Positions 9,761 through 19,200 of a DNA stretch of 64,000 bases are shown in pieces. The translations under genes and the position numbers were made by a program. Location of the stretch: NCBI GenBank assembly GCA_963677185.1, contig OY781889.1, forward strand, positions 3,100,001-3,164,000. The letters are read 5' to 3'. The stretch is from G963677185 sp963677185 (GTDB lineage: Bacteria; Bacillota; Syntrophomonadia; Syntrophomonadales; Syntrophomonadaceae). Under the pieces are notes generated by a model that saw nothing but the letters and a program-made list of their open reading frames with translations, was not told where the DNA came from and made no database searches. How positions within the stretch are numbered: the first letter of the stretch is position 1; each line of letters opens with the position of its first letter.

Positions 9761-11512
9761 ATGCGCAAAACCAAGATCATTTGCACGATCGGCCCTGCCA
9801 GTGAAACACTTGAGACTATAAATGCGATGATCAGCGCGGGAATGAATGCCGCACGCCTCAACTTCTCGCATGGCTGCCGGGATGATCATGCGCGGCATAT
9901 TGCCAGGCTCCGTGAAGCAGAAAAAAACAGCCCCCTGCCGATGGCTATTATTTTGGATACGGCCGGTCCGGAGATTCGTACTGGACCGGTTGCCGGTGGA
10001 GAGCTCATCCTTATAACCGGCCAGAATATTGTTCTGACCAGCCGCAAGGTCGAAGGTGACAGCAGCGTAATAAGCGTCACATATCCCGATCTGGCCGGCG
10101 ATGTTGCCGTGGGAGATTTTATTCTGGTGGACGATGGCCGCATTCAGCTGGAAGTCGCGGCGGTGGAATCCGATGATATTCACTGCCGGGTTCTTAACGG
10201 CGGGGTGCTTAAACCCCGCAAAAGCGTTAACGTTCCCGGCGTCAGGCTGGGACTTCCCTTCCTTTCTCCGAAAGACCGCCTGGATATTCTCTTCGGGATC
10301 GAACAGCAGGTGGATTTTATCGCCGCCTCCTTCACCCGATCGTCTGAGGATATTCTGGAAATCCATCGCATCCTGGAAGAAAACGATGCCAGCATCCAGG
10401 TAATTGCCAAGATTGAAAGCCAGCAAGGCGTAGACAACCTGGATGACATAATCAAGGTTGCTGACGGAATAATGGTTGCTCGCGGCGATCTGGGGGTTGA
10501 AATTGCCGCTGAAGAGGTGCCCCTGGTTCAGAAAACAATTATCGAAAAATGCAGTGAGGCTGGAAAATTCGTCATCATAGCCACCCAGATGCTGGACTCA
10601 ATGATAAACAATCCCCGCCCCACCAGGGCTGAAGTTTCCGATGTTGCCAATGCGGTCCTGGACGGGGCTGATGCAATAATGCTTTCAGGCGAAACCGCTG
10701 CCGGCTTGTATCCGGTCGAGTCGGTTGAAACCATGGCCCGGATCGCAGCCCGTGCAGAGCAGGCCTTTGAATTTGGCCGCAGCCTTCAGGAAAAATCTAT
10801 GGAAAAGAATCTCTCGGTCACCGATGCCGTTGCTTACGCGACATGCAGCACCGCCATGCATCTTAATATTGATTCAATTATTACCGCTACCCGGACTGGC
10901 CGCACTGCCCGCCGGGTCGCCCGATATCGCCCCAGGGCCGCCATTCTGGCGGCTACTCCGGACCGCAGGGTATTGAAACGTCTTGCACTGGTCTGGGGAG
11001 TTCGGCCTCTGCTGGTTGAAGAAGCATGCGGCACTGATGACCTTATGGAAAGATCCATTCAAGCTTGCATTGATAACGCTTACATCAAGCATGGCGAGCT
11101 TACCATATTCGTTGCCGGCAATCCCACTGGCTTTGCCGGTGACACCAACTTCATGAAAGTTCACCTGGTCAGCGAAATTATACTGCAGGCCATGGGCATA
11201 GGCAGCGATATGGTAAGCGGAATTGCCCGGATAATTGATGACGAGGACGACCTTTGCTTCTTAACGGAGGGTGATATACTGGTTACTTACAGCACCAGCA
11301 GCGAATTCGTCCCCTACCTTCAGCAGGTTAAAGCAATTGTGGCCGAGGAAGGAGGCCTGACCTCCGACACGGCCATAATCGGGCTCAATCTTGGCATACC
11401 GGTAATTGTGGGAGCAAATCAGGCGCGGGCGTTGATAAAGGACGGCGAGGCTATTAGTGTGGACAGCGTCCACGGGCGAGTCTATCGCGGCTATATACAG
11501 AACAGCAGGTGA
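9761..11512 (+). CDS. pyk: Pyruvate kinase with C-terminal PEP-utiliser-like domain
   Basis: Catalyses phosphoenolpyruvate + ADP to pyruvate + ATP, the last glycolytic step. It begins MRKTKIICTIGPASE at the ATG 9761; an upstream in-frame GTG at 9752 is possible. The active-site Lys region (IAKIESQQG), the metal site (MVARGDLGVE) and the signature MLSGETAAGLYPVE are intact. At 583 residues it has the long form known from Bacillus and Geobacillus. The final 110 residues resemble the phosphohistidine domain of PEP synthase/PPDK, but the site that reads TSHAA in relatives is TSDTA here, so the phospho-acceptor His is absent. It ends before a strong bidirectional terminator. Confidence 0.96.
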   Translation: MRKTKIICTIGPASETLETINAMISAGMNAARLNFSHGCRDDHARHIARLREAEKNSPLPMAIILDTAGPEIRTGPVAGGELILITGQNIVLTSRKVEGDSSVISVTYPDLAGDVAVGDFILVDDGRIQLEVAAVESDDIHCRVLNGGVLKPRKSVNVPGVRLGLPFLSPKDRLDILFGIEQQVDFIAASFTRSSEDILEIHRILEENDASIQVIAKIESQQGVDNLDDIIKVADGIMVARGDLGVEIAAEEVPLVQKTIIEKCSEAGKFVIIATQMLDSMINNPRPTRAEVSDVANAVLDGADAIMLSGETAAGLYPVESVETMARIAARAEQAFEFGRSLQEKSMEKNLSVTDAVAYATCSTAMHLNIDSIITATRTGRTARRVARYRPRAAILAATPDRRVLKRLALVWGVRPLLVEEACGTDDLMERSIQACIDNAYIKHGELTIFVAGNPTGFAGDTNFMKVHLVSEIILQAMGIGSDMVSGIARIIDDEDDLCFLTEGDILVTYSTSSEFVPYLQQVKAIVAEEGGLTSDTAIIGLNLGIPVIVGANQARALIKDGEAISVDSVHGRVYRGYIQNSR

Positions 11513-11589
11513 ATTAGGCCCAGGATCATCAGCGAAGCGTAAAGATTTAGTCGTGAACCGCGAAAAACAAAAAGAAAAGCAAGCATGAG

Positions 11590-11623
11590 AAGGGGCCGTT
11601 CGGACAAGTCCGAACGGCCCCTT
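11590..11623. terminator. Bidirectional terminator between pyk and crt
   Basis: A perfect 16-bp inverted repeat (AAGGGGCCGTTCGGAC and its complement) around a 2-nt centre. On the minus strand it runs into a T-rich tract (complement of 11566-11590), which would end the hbd-crt transcript. On the plus strand TTGTTAATAA follows and would end the pyk transcript. Confidence 0.88.
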
Positions 11624-11638
11624 GTTAATAACTGTTGG

Positions 11639-12436
11639 CTATTTGCCTGTGAATTTCGCTTTTCTCTTTTCGAGGAATGCTGCCATTCCTTCTTTCTGAT
11701 CTTCTGAGGCAAACAGTATTGACCAGCCGAGCTGTTCTATGCGGCAACCGGTTCTGATGTCGGTGTTCATGGACTGGTTAAGAGCGTTTTTAGCTTCTTT
11801 GATGGCCAGTGGAGATTTCCTGGAAATCTTGCGGGCCAGCTTAAACGCTGTATCCATAACATCGGCATCCGGCACCACTTCGTTGACCAGACCGATCTTA
11901 TCAGCAGTCGCTGCGTTGAAGAAATCACCTGTGAACACAAACTGTTTTGCCAGTGCGATTGAGCAGTTACGGGGCATTCTCTGAGTTCCGCCGGCACCGG
12001 GGTAAATGCCCAGGTTGATTTCCGGCAATCCCAAAGTGGCATTATCAGCGATAACACGCAGATCGCAGGCCAGCATCAGTTCTAGTCCACCGCCGAGAGC
12101 GAGTCCTCTAACAGCAGCAATACAGGGCTTATGATTATCTTCTATAGCAAACATGGTTTTGTGCGCGACATCCAGAAAATCGCGAGCCTGCATCGGATTG
12201 TATCCGTTGACAGCCGCGAGATCGGCGCCGGCCGCAAATGCCTTGTCGCTGCCTGTGATAACTATTACACGCACTTCCGGATCTTCTTGCATAGCCATTA
12301 ATATCTCATAGGCATCTTCAAGCATCTTGGTATTAACAGCATTGAACGCTTTCGGTCGATTCAATTGAATTACACCGATATGGCTTTCTTCAAAAGAAAC
12401 AAGGCATGTTTCATACTGTTTTTCTCTATAAGACAT
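11639..12436 (-). CDS. crt: Enoyl-CoA hydratase / crotonase
   Basis: Beta-oxidation enzyme hydrating crotonyl-CoA to 3-hydroxybutyryl-CoA. The 265-residue product has the crotonase fold hallmarks: oxyanion-hole segments AFAAGADL and GLALGGG, and the catalytic glutamates Glu119 (GGGLELMLACD) and Glu139 (LPEINLGIYPGAGG). Both acid/base residues are present, which favours a true hydratase over other superfamily members. It lies 73 bp downstream of the hydroxybutyryl-CoA dehydrogenase gene on the same strand, and a terminator follows at 11590-11623, so the two form a compact operon. In a syntrophic butyrate oxidiser both would run in the oxidative direction; in a fermenter, in the reductive one. 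Confidence 0.95.
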   Translation of the reverse strand: MSYREKQYETCLVSFEESHIGVIQLNRPKAFNAVNTKMLEDAYEILMAMQEDPEVRVIVITGSDKAFAAGADLAAVNGYNPMQARDFLDVAHKTMFAIEDNHKPCIAAVRGLALGGGLELMLACDLRVIADNATLGLPEINLGIYPGAGGTQRMPRNCSIALAKQFVFTGDFFNAATADKIGLVNEVVPDADVMDTAFKLARKISRKSPLAIKEAKNALNQSMNTDIRTGCRIEQLGWSILFASEDQKEGMAAFLEKRKAKFTGK

Positions 12437-12509
12437 TTTTGAACCCCTCTATAATTATGAACAAACAAAACAAATAAACGATTTTCTCGTTGTTTTATAT
12501 ATCTAGATT

Positions 12510-13358
12510 TTAGTAGGTGTAGAAGCCTCTGCCGGTTTTGCGGCCGAGATATCCAGCGCGAACCATGGCTTTCAGGTTTGGAGCCGGACGATATTTGGGA
12601 TCGCCAGTTTCATCCTGGAGCACTTTGCAGACTTCCAGAGCGATGTCAGCGCCAACCAGGTCAGTCAGAGTCAGCGGACCCATCGGCCAGCCAGCACCCA
12701 GCTTCATGGCTTTGTCGATGTCTTCTACAGTTGCCAGACCTTCGAAAGCGATAAACGCGGCTTCGTTGAGGCCAGGAACCAGGATGCGGTTGACTACGAA
12801 ACCAGGACCTTCTTTAACTCTGATGGGTTTCTTGTTGATTTCTTCGGAAAGCTTGATAACCGTGTCAACTGTTTCCGGGGAAGTCTGCAGAGCCGGGATA
12901 ACTTCGATAAGAAGCATAACATTGGCAGGATTGAAGAAATGCATGCCAATAACCTTGTCCGGTCTGCTAGTAATGGCGGCGATTTCTGTAATGGACAGTG
13001 AAGACGTGTTGGTACCGATAATAACGTCTGGGCCAATTACAGGTTCCAGTTCAGCGTAAATGGCTTTCTTAACGTTCATATTTTCCAGAGCGGTTTCAAG
13101 AATGAAATCGCAATCTTTTAGATCTGCATAATCAACGGTTCCAGTCAGGTTGCCTTTGATAAAATCAGCAGCACCAGCCGGAGCCCGGCCCTTTTCTTCA
13201 GCTTTGGCAACTTCTTTGCCGATAGAAGCGATGGTCTTGTCAACGATTTCTTGTTTGATATCTTTAATGACTACTTTCTTGCCTGCAGCTGCGAATGCCC
13301 AAGCAATACCTTTACCCATAGTCCCTGCGCCAATTACCCCAATTTTATTAATTTCCAT
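12510..13358 (-). CDS. hbd: 3-hydroxybutyryl-CoA dehydrogenase
   Basis: NAD(P)-dependent enzyme interconverting acetoacetyl-CoA and 3-hydroxybutyryl-CoA. At 282 residues it has the normal single-function length. The Rossmann motif is [13 protein letters not shown] (7-19). The catalytic pair is His140 in [11 protein letters not shown] and Glu152. The C-terminal dimerisation domain (about 185-282) contains the usual GPGFVVNRI and GRKTGRGFY segments. An AGGAGG-type ribosome site precedes the ATG. It is the first gene of the hbd-crt operon, and the 432-bp upstream region contains two palindromes that could be operators. A thiolase fragment at the right edge of the window belongs to the same pathway. 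Confidence 0.96.
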   Translation of the reverse strand: MEINKIGVIGAGTMGKGIAWAFAAAGKKVVIKDIKQEIVDKTIASIGKEVAKAEEKGRAPAGAADFIKGNLTGTVDYADLKDCDFILETALENMNVKKAIYAELEPVIGPDVIIGTNTSSLSITEIAAITSRPDKVIGMHFFNPANVMLLIEVIPALQTSPETVDTVIKLSEEINKKPIRVKEGPGFVVNRILVPGLNEAAFIAFEGLATVEDIDKAMKLGAGWPMGPLTLTDLVGADIALEVCKVLQDETGDPKYRPAPNLKAMVRAGYLGRKTGRGFYTY

Positions 13359-13790
13359 GTACTAATTTACCTCCTCATGCAAATTTATAATCTCTCTAAT
13401 CTAATTGTTTCCCTGATAAGAACGCTTTTATCACCACCTCCCAATATTTGCACCGGCAGTCCGCCTTTTAATCAGGTCGACTGATTAGCAGTCGCTTCCA
13501 GCCTTCGTATCTATTACTGCCAGGCGCCTATGAATTATGCTGTCGCTAGATCCTCCGGGTGATATTGGATTTGCTCCAAAAAAAAAGGGACAACAGTAGT
13601 TCAATAGCCAAATTAGAGCTATTGTTCACAAAGTAATAAAACCACAAAAAAAAACCTTACAGGAATTGATATTCGATATGCGTCCAATAATTCCTGCCGG
13701 CTGTTAAAATTTTTATTGAGTTTTTGCTGTTATAAACCAGAATGGAACGGGTTTCTTTATCAGCAAAACCGCTGTGAACTTATGACTGGC
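13359..13790. promoter_or_regulatory. Upstream region of hbd with two inverted repeats
   Basis: Gene-free 432 bp upstream of hbd. It holds a palindrome TAATCAG-GTCGA-CTGATTA at 13469-13487, a second dyad CAATAGC / GCTATTG at 13602-13608 and 13618-13624, and a third pair CAGGAATT / AATTCCTG (13660-13667, 13689-13696). The first has the size and symmetry of a dimeric repressor site and lies about 110 bp before the hbd start. Long A-tracts (13577-13587, 13647-13655) flank the second and third. Operator function is inferred from symmetry only. Confidence 0.45.
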
Positions 13791-14303
13791 CTATCCTCCG
13801 TACATATTGCGCTGTGCGTGTTTAATCGCCACTTGCTGAATAATCGCGTTTAGAGTTTCGGAATCGAGGACACCAGTTTGTTCCAGACCGCTCTGCTGCT
13901 GGAAATTGCGAATCCTCAGCTCGTATGTGGAGGCATCGGCGACATTCAGCTCATCAAGCATGGCAATGACCGCCTTCATATCTTCGGGAGAAACTGGAAT
14001 GTCAATTTGTGAACCATCTACCATGGGTTGTACTACAAAATTGGAGCCCGTAACAACATTTGCCTCGGTGGTTGCAGTATTTTTACCAGTCTTATCCACG
14101 GGAGTCTCGTGAGTGTCTTCGGTCTTATGAACCTCGTCTTTCACCAGTTCATGTTTTGCAGATTCCTTTTCCAGAGCAGCCGCCTTATGCTGCTCAATGC
14201 CTTGCTCAATGAAACTGTAGTTGGCGAAAAAACCCACTGTAAAACCAGTTATCATAGCAGCTACGCCCAGCAATACAAAGAAAAATATATACTCCTTGCG
14301 CAT
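13791..14303 (-). CDS. Single-pass membrane protein with peptidoglycan-binding-like C-terminus
   Basis: A 170-residue product from the ATG at 14303, chosen because GGAGG lies 10 nt upstream. One membrane helix follows a short basic N-terminus (FFFVLLGVAAMITGFTVGFF), so the rest is probably outside. A charged, Lys/Glu/Thr-rich linker (about 40-90) leads to a C-terminal segment, about 105-160, reading VSPEDMKAVIAMLDELN and QQQSGLEQTGVLDSETLNAI. The latter part resembles a PGBD-type helical repeat (QxxxGL-xxTGxLDxxT). A cell-wall-associated role is therefore plausible but not shown. It is monocistronic or first in a small minus-strand group. Confidence 0.6.
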   Translation of the reverse strand: MRKEYIFFFVLLGVAAMITGFTVGFFANYSFIEQGIEQHKAAALEKESAKHELVKDEVHKTEDTHETPVDKTGKNTATTEANVVTGSNFVVQPMVDGSQIDIPVSPEDMKAVIAMLDELNVADASTYELRIRNFQQQSGLEQTGVLDSETLNAIIQQVAIKHAQRNMYGG

Positions 14304-14454
14304 CGTCGGTCCACCTCCGTGTGGAATAATTAGGTCCATAATCCCATAAATATTATAATATCATGACATCGATTATGCAATAAGACTGGGAATATGATGT
14401 CAAGCGTTTTTTCGACAAACCTGTTGAAACATGGGATAACTTGTTGAAAACATG

Positions 14455-14510
14455 CAGGCCTTTTATTACTCAATCGTTTTATCAACATCCAAAGAGTAAT
14501 AAAAGGCCTG
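14455..14510. repeat. Perfect 17-bp inverted repeat
   Basis: CAGGCCTTTTATTACTC at 14455-14471 and its exact complement at 14494-14510, separated by 22 nt. It lies between two minus-strand small membrane protein genes. It may act as a terminator or processing stem for the gene at 14545-14787, but it has no T-run and its loop is long. Just to the left the sequence TGTTGAAA(A)CATG occurs twice (14422 and 14442). Confidence 0.7.
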
Positions 14511-14544
14511 TTAAAACACATTATCAATTTGTAATCTGGAACCC

Positions 14545-14787
14545 TTATAACCCCGCCCTTGACGAAGATTCAGCCTGTAAATCAATAGTCATATTGCTCA
14601 AGCTGATTTCTCTCGCCCCAAAGGGCTCCAGCGGCAGCGTGCTCACATGATGAGAACCTTCAAAAATATACTGGAACGTATATAGAACACGCCCGATGCC
14701 CGGAAGACCCAGCAAAGTATAAATCAAACCTGCGCAAACAACATAGACAAGCATGTTTTTATAATTGATTTCTTTATTTTCGTCCAT
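14545..14787 (-). CDS. Small membrane protein, unknown function
   Basis: Eighty residues with one clear hydrophobic segment (MLVYVVCAGLIYTLLGLPGI, about 12-31) and a polar C-terminus. An AGGAGA ribosome site precedes the ATG at the proper distance, which supports a real gene. I recognise no family. It lies between the propeller protein gene and the single-pass protein gene on the same strand, all three encoding membrane-anchored products. Confidence 0.5.
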   Translation of the reverse strand: MDENKEINYKNMLVYVVCAGLIYTLLGLPGIGRVLYTFQYIFEGSHHVSTLPLEPFGAREISLSNMTIDLQAESSSRAGL

Positions 14788-14913
14788 GCCGATCTCCTGC
14801 TATAACTGTATTCTTAACTTCAAGGCAATAATAGCCCGAAGCCTTCCACCGAGTACAATACCATATTTACATCCCGGTAAACAATCAGATAAAGGCTTTT
14901 TCCGGCGGATCGG

Positions 14914-15918
14914 CTACCCCTTGCCAACAGTTATATAATGCGATTTTTCATCATTTACTTGCTGGCGTTCACTGCCATCTGTCTTAATCCTGAAGACCCG
15001 GAAACGGACACCGTCGTTTCGGTAATATACCCAACCATCATAAACACATATTTCATTGGCGATATCATCGCATAGCTTTTCCCGGACACTGCCGTCCGTC
15101 TTGACCCGATACAGCTTGAAATCATCGCTATCATTGGAATAGTATACCCAGTCACCGTCAACACAGATGTAGGTTGAGGAATCGTCATTGAGTTTCGTAC
15201 TGTCACTGCCATCAACCCTGGAACGGTATATTTTCCCTCCTTCGATGGCCTTGGTATGGTATACCCAGCCATCAGAAACATAGCTCAGCCAGGCAGAATA
15301 ATCCGTTATCCGCTCTCTGACACTACCATCGGCATTGGTCCGGTATAGCTTATCCCCGTCGGTTTCGTTCGAATAGTAAACCCAGCCGTCAGCAACATGC
15401 AAGAAGTTGGACATGTCATTATTCAGTTGCACACGTTTGGAACCATCGGCATTAACTGCATACAGCCGATTAAGGTCGTTGTTGTTGCGATAGTAAACCC
15501 AGCCGCCCTCTGCTGACAGGAACGTGGATTCATCGCTGTTCAGTTTTTGCCGCCCGCTGCCATCGGTCTTGATGCGGTAGATCGAATCTCTGTCGCTTCC
15601 ATTCCTGTAGTAGACCCAGCCATCTGAAACAGTCAGCCCGACAACAACATCATCGCTGAGTCTTTGGCGCCCGCTTCCATCGGTCTTTATCTTATAAAGG
15701 CTGTCGTTATCATCAGCACTCGCATAATATACCCAGATGTCGGGGGTATTGGTGCTGGCCGGCAATGTAAGAGGCTGATTCTGGTGTATACCATTGTAAA
15801 GCAGCGTTCCGATAATCGAAAACATTATCACATAAACGATTATCATGGCTTTGCCGCTTGAAGGGGCAACAACCGGTGGAACGCCATTGTCTTTTGGGGG
15901 AGAAATCTTGAACTTCAT
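14914..15918 (-). CDS. Membrane-anchored seven-repeat beta-propeller protein (DUF5050-like)
   Basis: The 334-residue product has an N-terminal membrane helix (about 22-42, MIIVYVIMFSIIGTLLYNG) and then seven repeats of about 41 residues. Each repeat reads WVYY-x(4-8)-LY-R/K-x-x-x-DGS-x-R-x-L-x-D, as in LYKIKTDGSGRQRL or LYRTNADGSVRERI. Seven copies would close a seven-bladed propeller exposed outside the cell. DUF5050-type proteins with this pattern are common in Clostridia and have no established activity; a binding or scaffolding role is the usual guess. The DNA repeats are diverged, so the array is not recent. Family likeness is fairly sure, function is not. Confidence 0.75.
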   Translation of the reverse strand: MKFKISPPKDNGVPPVVAPSSGKAMIIVYVIMFSIIGTLLYNGIHQNQPLTLPASTNTPDIWVYYASADDNDSLYKIKTDGSGRQRLSDDVVVGLTVSDGWVYYRNGSDRDSIYRIKTDGSGRQKLNSDESTFLSAEGGWVYYRNNNDLNRLYAVNADGSKRVQLNNDMSNFLHVADGWVYYSNETDGDKLYRTNADGSVRERITDYSAWLSYVSDGWVYHTKAIEGGKIYRSRVDGSDSTKLNDDSSTYICVDGDWVYYSNDSDDFKLYRVKTDGSVREKLCDDIANEICVYDGWVYYRNDGVRFRVFRIKTDGSERQQVNDEKSHYITVGKG

Positions 15919-16291
15919 GCATCAACCTCCGCGTATCTGTTTTTTCATAATACCGCTATCGTACTATAAGCAACTGACATTTGATAGTCCGCAAATCATC
16001 TGCGATAAACCACTGATTATGCGATTTTCCGAACAATCGGGACGGATATATAATCTGAACGTCAGTTATTCCAAACCCTTTCCCGCTCATTTTTCGAAAT
16101 AAACAATTCTGGCATTCTGCAAACGCGCCAAATGTCGTATAATGTCATTAATCGTTATGTTTACAGTCACACCTGAATCTGCTGAAGGAAGTTGCCTGTA
16201 ATGTTGCTCCTGGCAAAACACGCAAGGCTGGCAATAAATCTGAATGGCCTGTGGTCCGAGGTAAATATCGGTCAAAGGGGCGGAAGTTTGC
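15919..16291. other. Divergent intergenic region
   Basis: The 373-bp spacer lies between the propeller gene (minus) and the multi-PAS kinase (plus). No gene, RNA or clear promoter hexamer pair was recognised. Confidence 0.4.
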
Positions 16292-19200
16292 ATGGAAGAC
16301 GACCATTTTTTTAACATATCAAAAGACGAGAACCGGCTAATCGAGCTGGAATATTTTTTCAAAGTGTACCTGGACCTTTTAAGCGTTGTGGATTTCGAAG
16401 GCAATTTCATAAAAATGAACGACGCATGGGCAAATACACTGGGCTATTCGGCCAAAGAGCTAGAGACACGCAATTTTTATGAGTTTATTCACCCCGATGA
16501 TGTTCATGCAACTATGGAAGCCCTATCCAAGCTGAAGGCTAAAGGAAGCTTCCTGAATTCAGTCAACCGCTATCGCAGCTCCGATGGTTCATACCGCTTT
16601 ATTGAGTGGCGTTCATACAGCGACGGCAGGCTGATTTATTCCGGCGCCCGGGACATTACAGAAACCAAGAACCTGGAAGATGCGCTGAAAGAAAGCGAAA
16701 AGCGCTATCGCAACCTGTTCGAAAACGCTTCTGAAGGCATCTACCAGACCACCCCTGAAGGTCGCTATCTCTTGATGAATCCGGAATTTGCCAGGATGTT
16801 CGGTTATGATTCGCCCCGGGATATGATCGAATCAGTAGTAAATATTGGACATCAATTATATGTAGATCCAGGCGAACGGGAACGGCTTAAAGTCCTGCTG
16901 CAAGAAAATGACCGGGTAAATGGCTTTGAAGCCGAGGTCTATCGCCGGGACGGAACAAAATTCTGGATATCCATCAACGCCCATATCGTGAGAAACAAGG
17001 ACGATTCCGTACGGTGCTTTGAAGGCACCAATCTTGATATAACCGCCCGCAAGATCGCCGAGGAAGAGCTTCTGAAACAATACCAGCAGCTGCAGGAGCG
17101 CGAACAGGAATTGCACGATTCGGAGAGACGACTCGCCGATTTCATCAACTTTCTGCCTGATCCGACGATGGCGATAAATACCTCCGGTCAAATCGTTCTT
17201 TGGAATCAGGCAATCGAAGCGATGACAGGCATCAAAACCGAAAATATCCTGGGCAAAGGCAATTACGAGCATGCACTGCCTTTTTACAGCAGCAGGCGCC
17301 CGATGCTAATCGACCTGGTTCTGAAACCAGAAGCTGAAGCTGAAATTGACGGCAAATACCGTTCTTTACGGCGCGTCGGCGAAAGCATCATGGCTGAAGC
17401 CCGCCTGCCGGTTGTCAACGGAAAACCGCGCTTCTTTTCAGGCAAAGCCACTCCATTATACGATTCCCGTGGCATTCTGGCCGGCGCTATTGAAACCATG
17501 CATGACATAACCGAGCATACCCTGGCAGAAGAGGAACTCATCAATCAGTACCACAAGCTTCAGGAACAGGAGCAAGCCTTGCAGGATTCCAGGCAGCGCC
17601 TGGCCGATATTATCGATTTTCTGCCGGATGCAACCCTGGTGATCGACGAGCAAAGGAAGGTGGTGCTGTGGAACCGGGCCATTGAAAAAATGACCGGGAT
17701 TCCCAAGGATCAGATCATCAGCCGGGGCGATTATGAGTACGCCATCCCGTTTTATGGCGAACGTCGTCCCATGCTGGTGGATATGGCCATCATGTCTGTT
17801 GATGAATACAGCGAAATTAAGGACAAGTACGATTTTGTACGCAGGGAAGGTGATACCTTATTCTGCGAGGTCTATGTACCGAAAACTTACGACGGACAAG
17901 GCGCATACCTTCTGGGCTCCGCCTCCCGGCTTCAGGATCTGCAGGGCAATACTGTCGGAGCCATCCAGTCGATCCGCGATATTACAGAACGCAAGAAACA
18001 TGAAGATGCTTTAAAAAAATGGGCGCAAATATTTGAATATGCTGAATGGGGAGTGGCTATCCGGAGCGGCGACGGGCAAAGCCTGGAAATGATCAATCCC
18101 GCTTTTGCCAGAATGCACGGCTTTTCGAGCGAAGAAATCATAGGACTGACCCTATTTGATCTGTACGCCCCCGAGGAGCGGAACGAGGTGATGAAACACA
18201 TCCATCTGGCTGTGCAGCTTGGCCACCATGTCTTTGAAGCCCGCCGCTTAAGAAAGGACGGTAGTTCATTCCCAGCTATCGTCGATATTACAGCAGTCAA
18301 AGATAGCGATGGAAAGCCCGCCTATCTCATCGGCCATATCCGGGATATCACCGATCGCAAACAGGCCGAGGAAGAACGCGAAACCCTTCGCCATCTGCTC
18401 AATACTATCATCGATTCCATGCCGTCGTTACTGGTAGCATTAGATGCTGATACCAGGGTTACACAATGGAACCTGGAAGCCGCCCGCCTGACCGGCATAC
18501 GGAGCGAGGATGCCATAGGGCGCTGTTTCAGTGAGCTGATGCCTTCCTTTTCCCTGTTGGAAAAGGATCTGCACAAAGCACTGACCGAGCAGAAGCTCGT
18601 CATGCTACACCGGGTGCGTTCTATAGCAGTAAGTAAAGACAACTATTTTGATGTTATGATTTACCCCATGGCCGCTGATGCCGTTAACGGCGCGGTCATA
18701 AGAATTGACGATGTCAGCGACAAGGTTCGTATGGACGAACTTATGATCCAGAATGAAAAGATGATCTCAGTTGGCGGCCTGGCGGCAGGCATGGCTCATG
18801 AAATCAATAATCCCCTCGGGGGAATCATTCAGGGCGCTCAAAACATTGAGCGGCGGCTGGATGCGTCTCTGGCCGCAAACAATGAAACCGCCAAACGGCT
18901 GGGCATCCAGTTAGAACAGATTCAATCGTATATACAGGAGAGAAAAATCGACGATTTCGTAGCCGGAATCCGTGAAAGCGGGATCAGGGCCTCGCGCATC
19001 GTACAGAATATGCTCCAATTCAGCCGGGCCAGCGAATATCGCCATAGCTCCTTCCGGCCGGAAACCATGCTGGAACGCAGCCTGGAGCTGGCATCAAGCG
19101 ATTATGACTTGAACCGGCAGTATGATTTCCGTCATATTGAAATAGTCCGCGAATACGAACCTGGTCTCGGAATGATCATTTGCTCCGATATTGAGATCGA

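Noticed and set aside
9533..10426. Long minus-strand frame of 297 codons opposite mtrB and pyk
   Set aside because: It overlaps two well-recognised genes, has no recognisable domain and no ribosome site; it is a high-GC shadow.
14028..14333. Plus-strand frame of 101 codons opposite the single-pass membrane protein
   Set aside because: Composition and position show a shadow of the minus-strand gene, which has a ribosome site.
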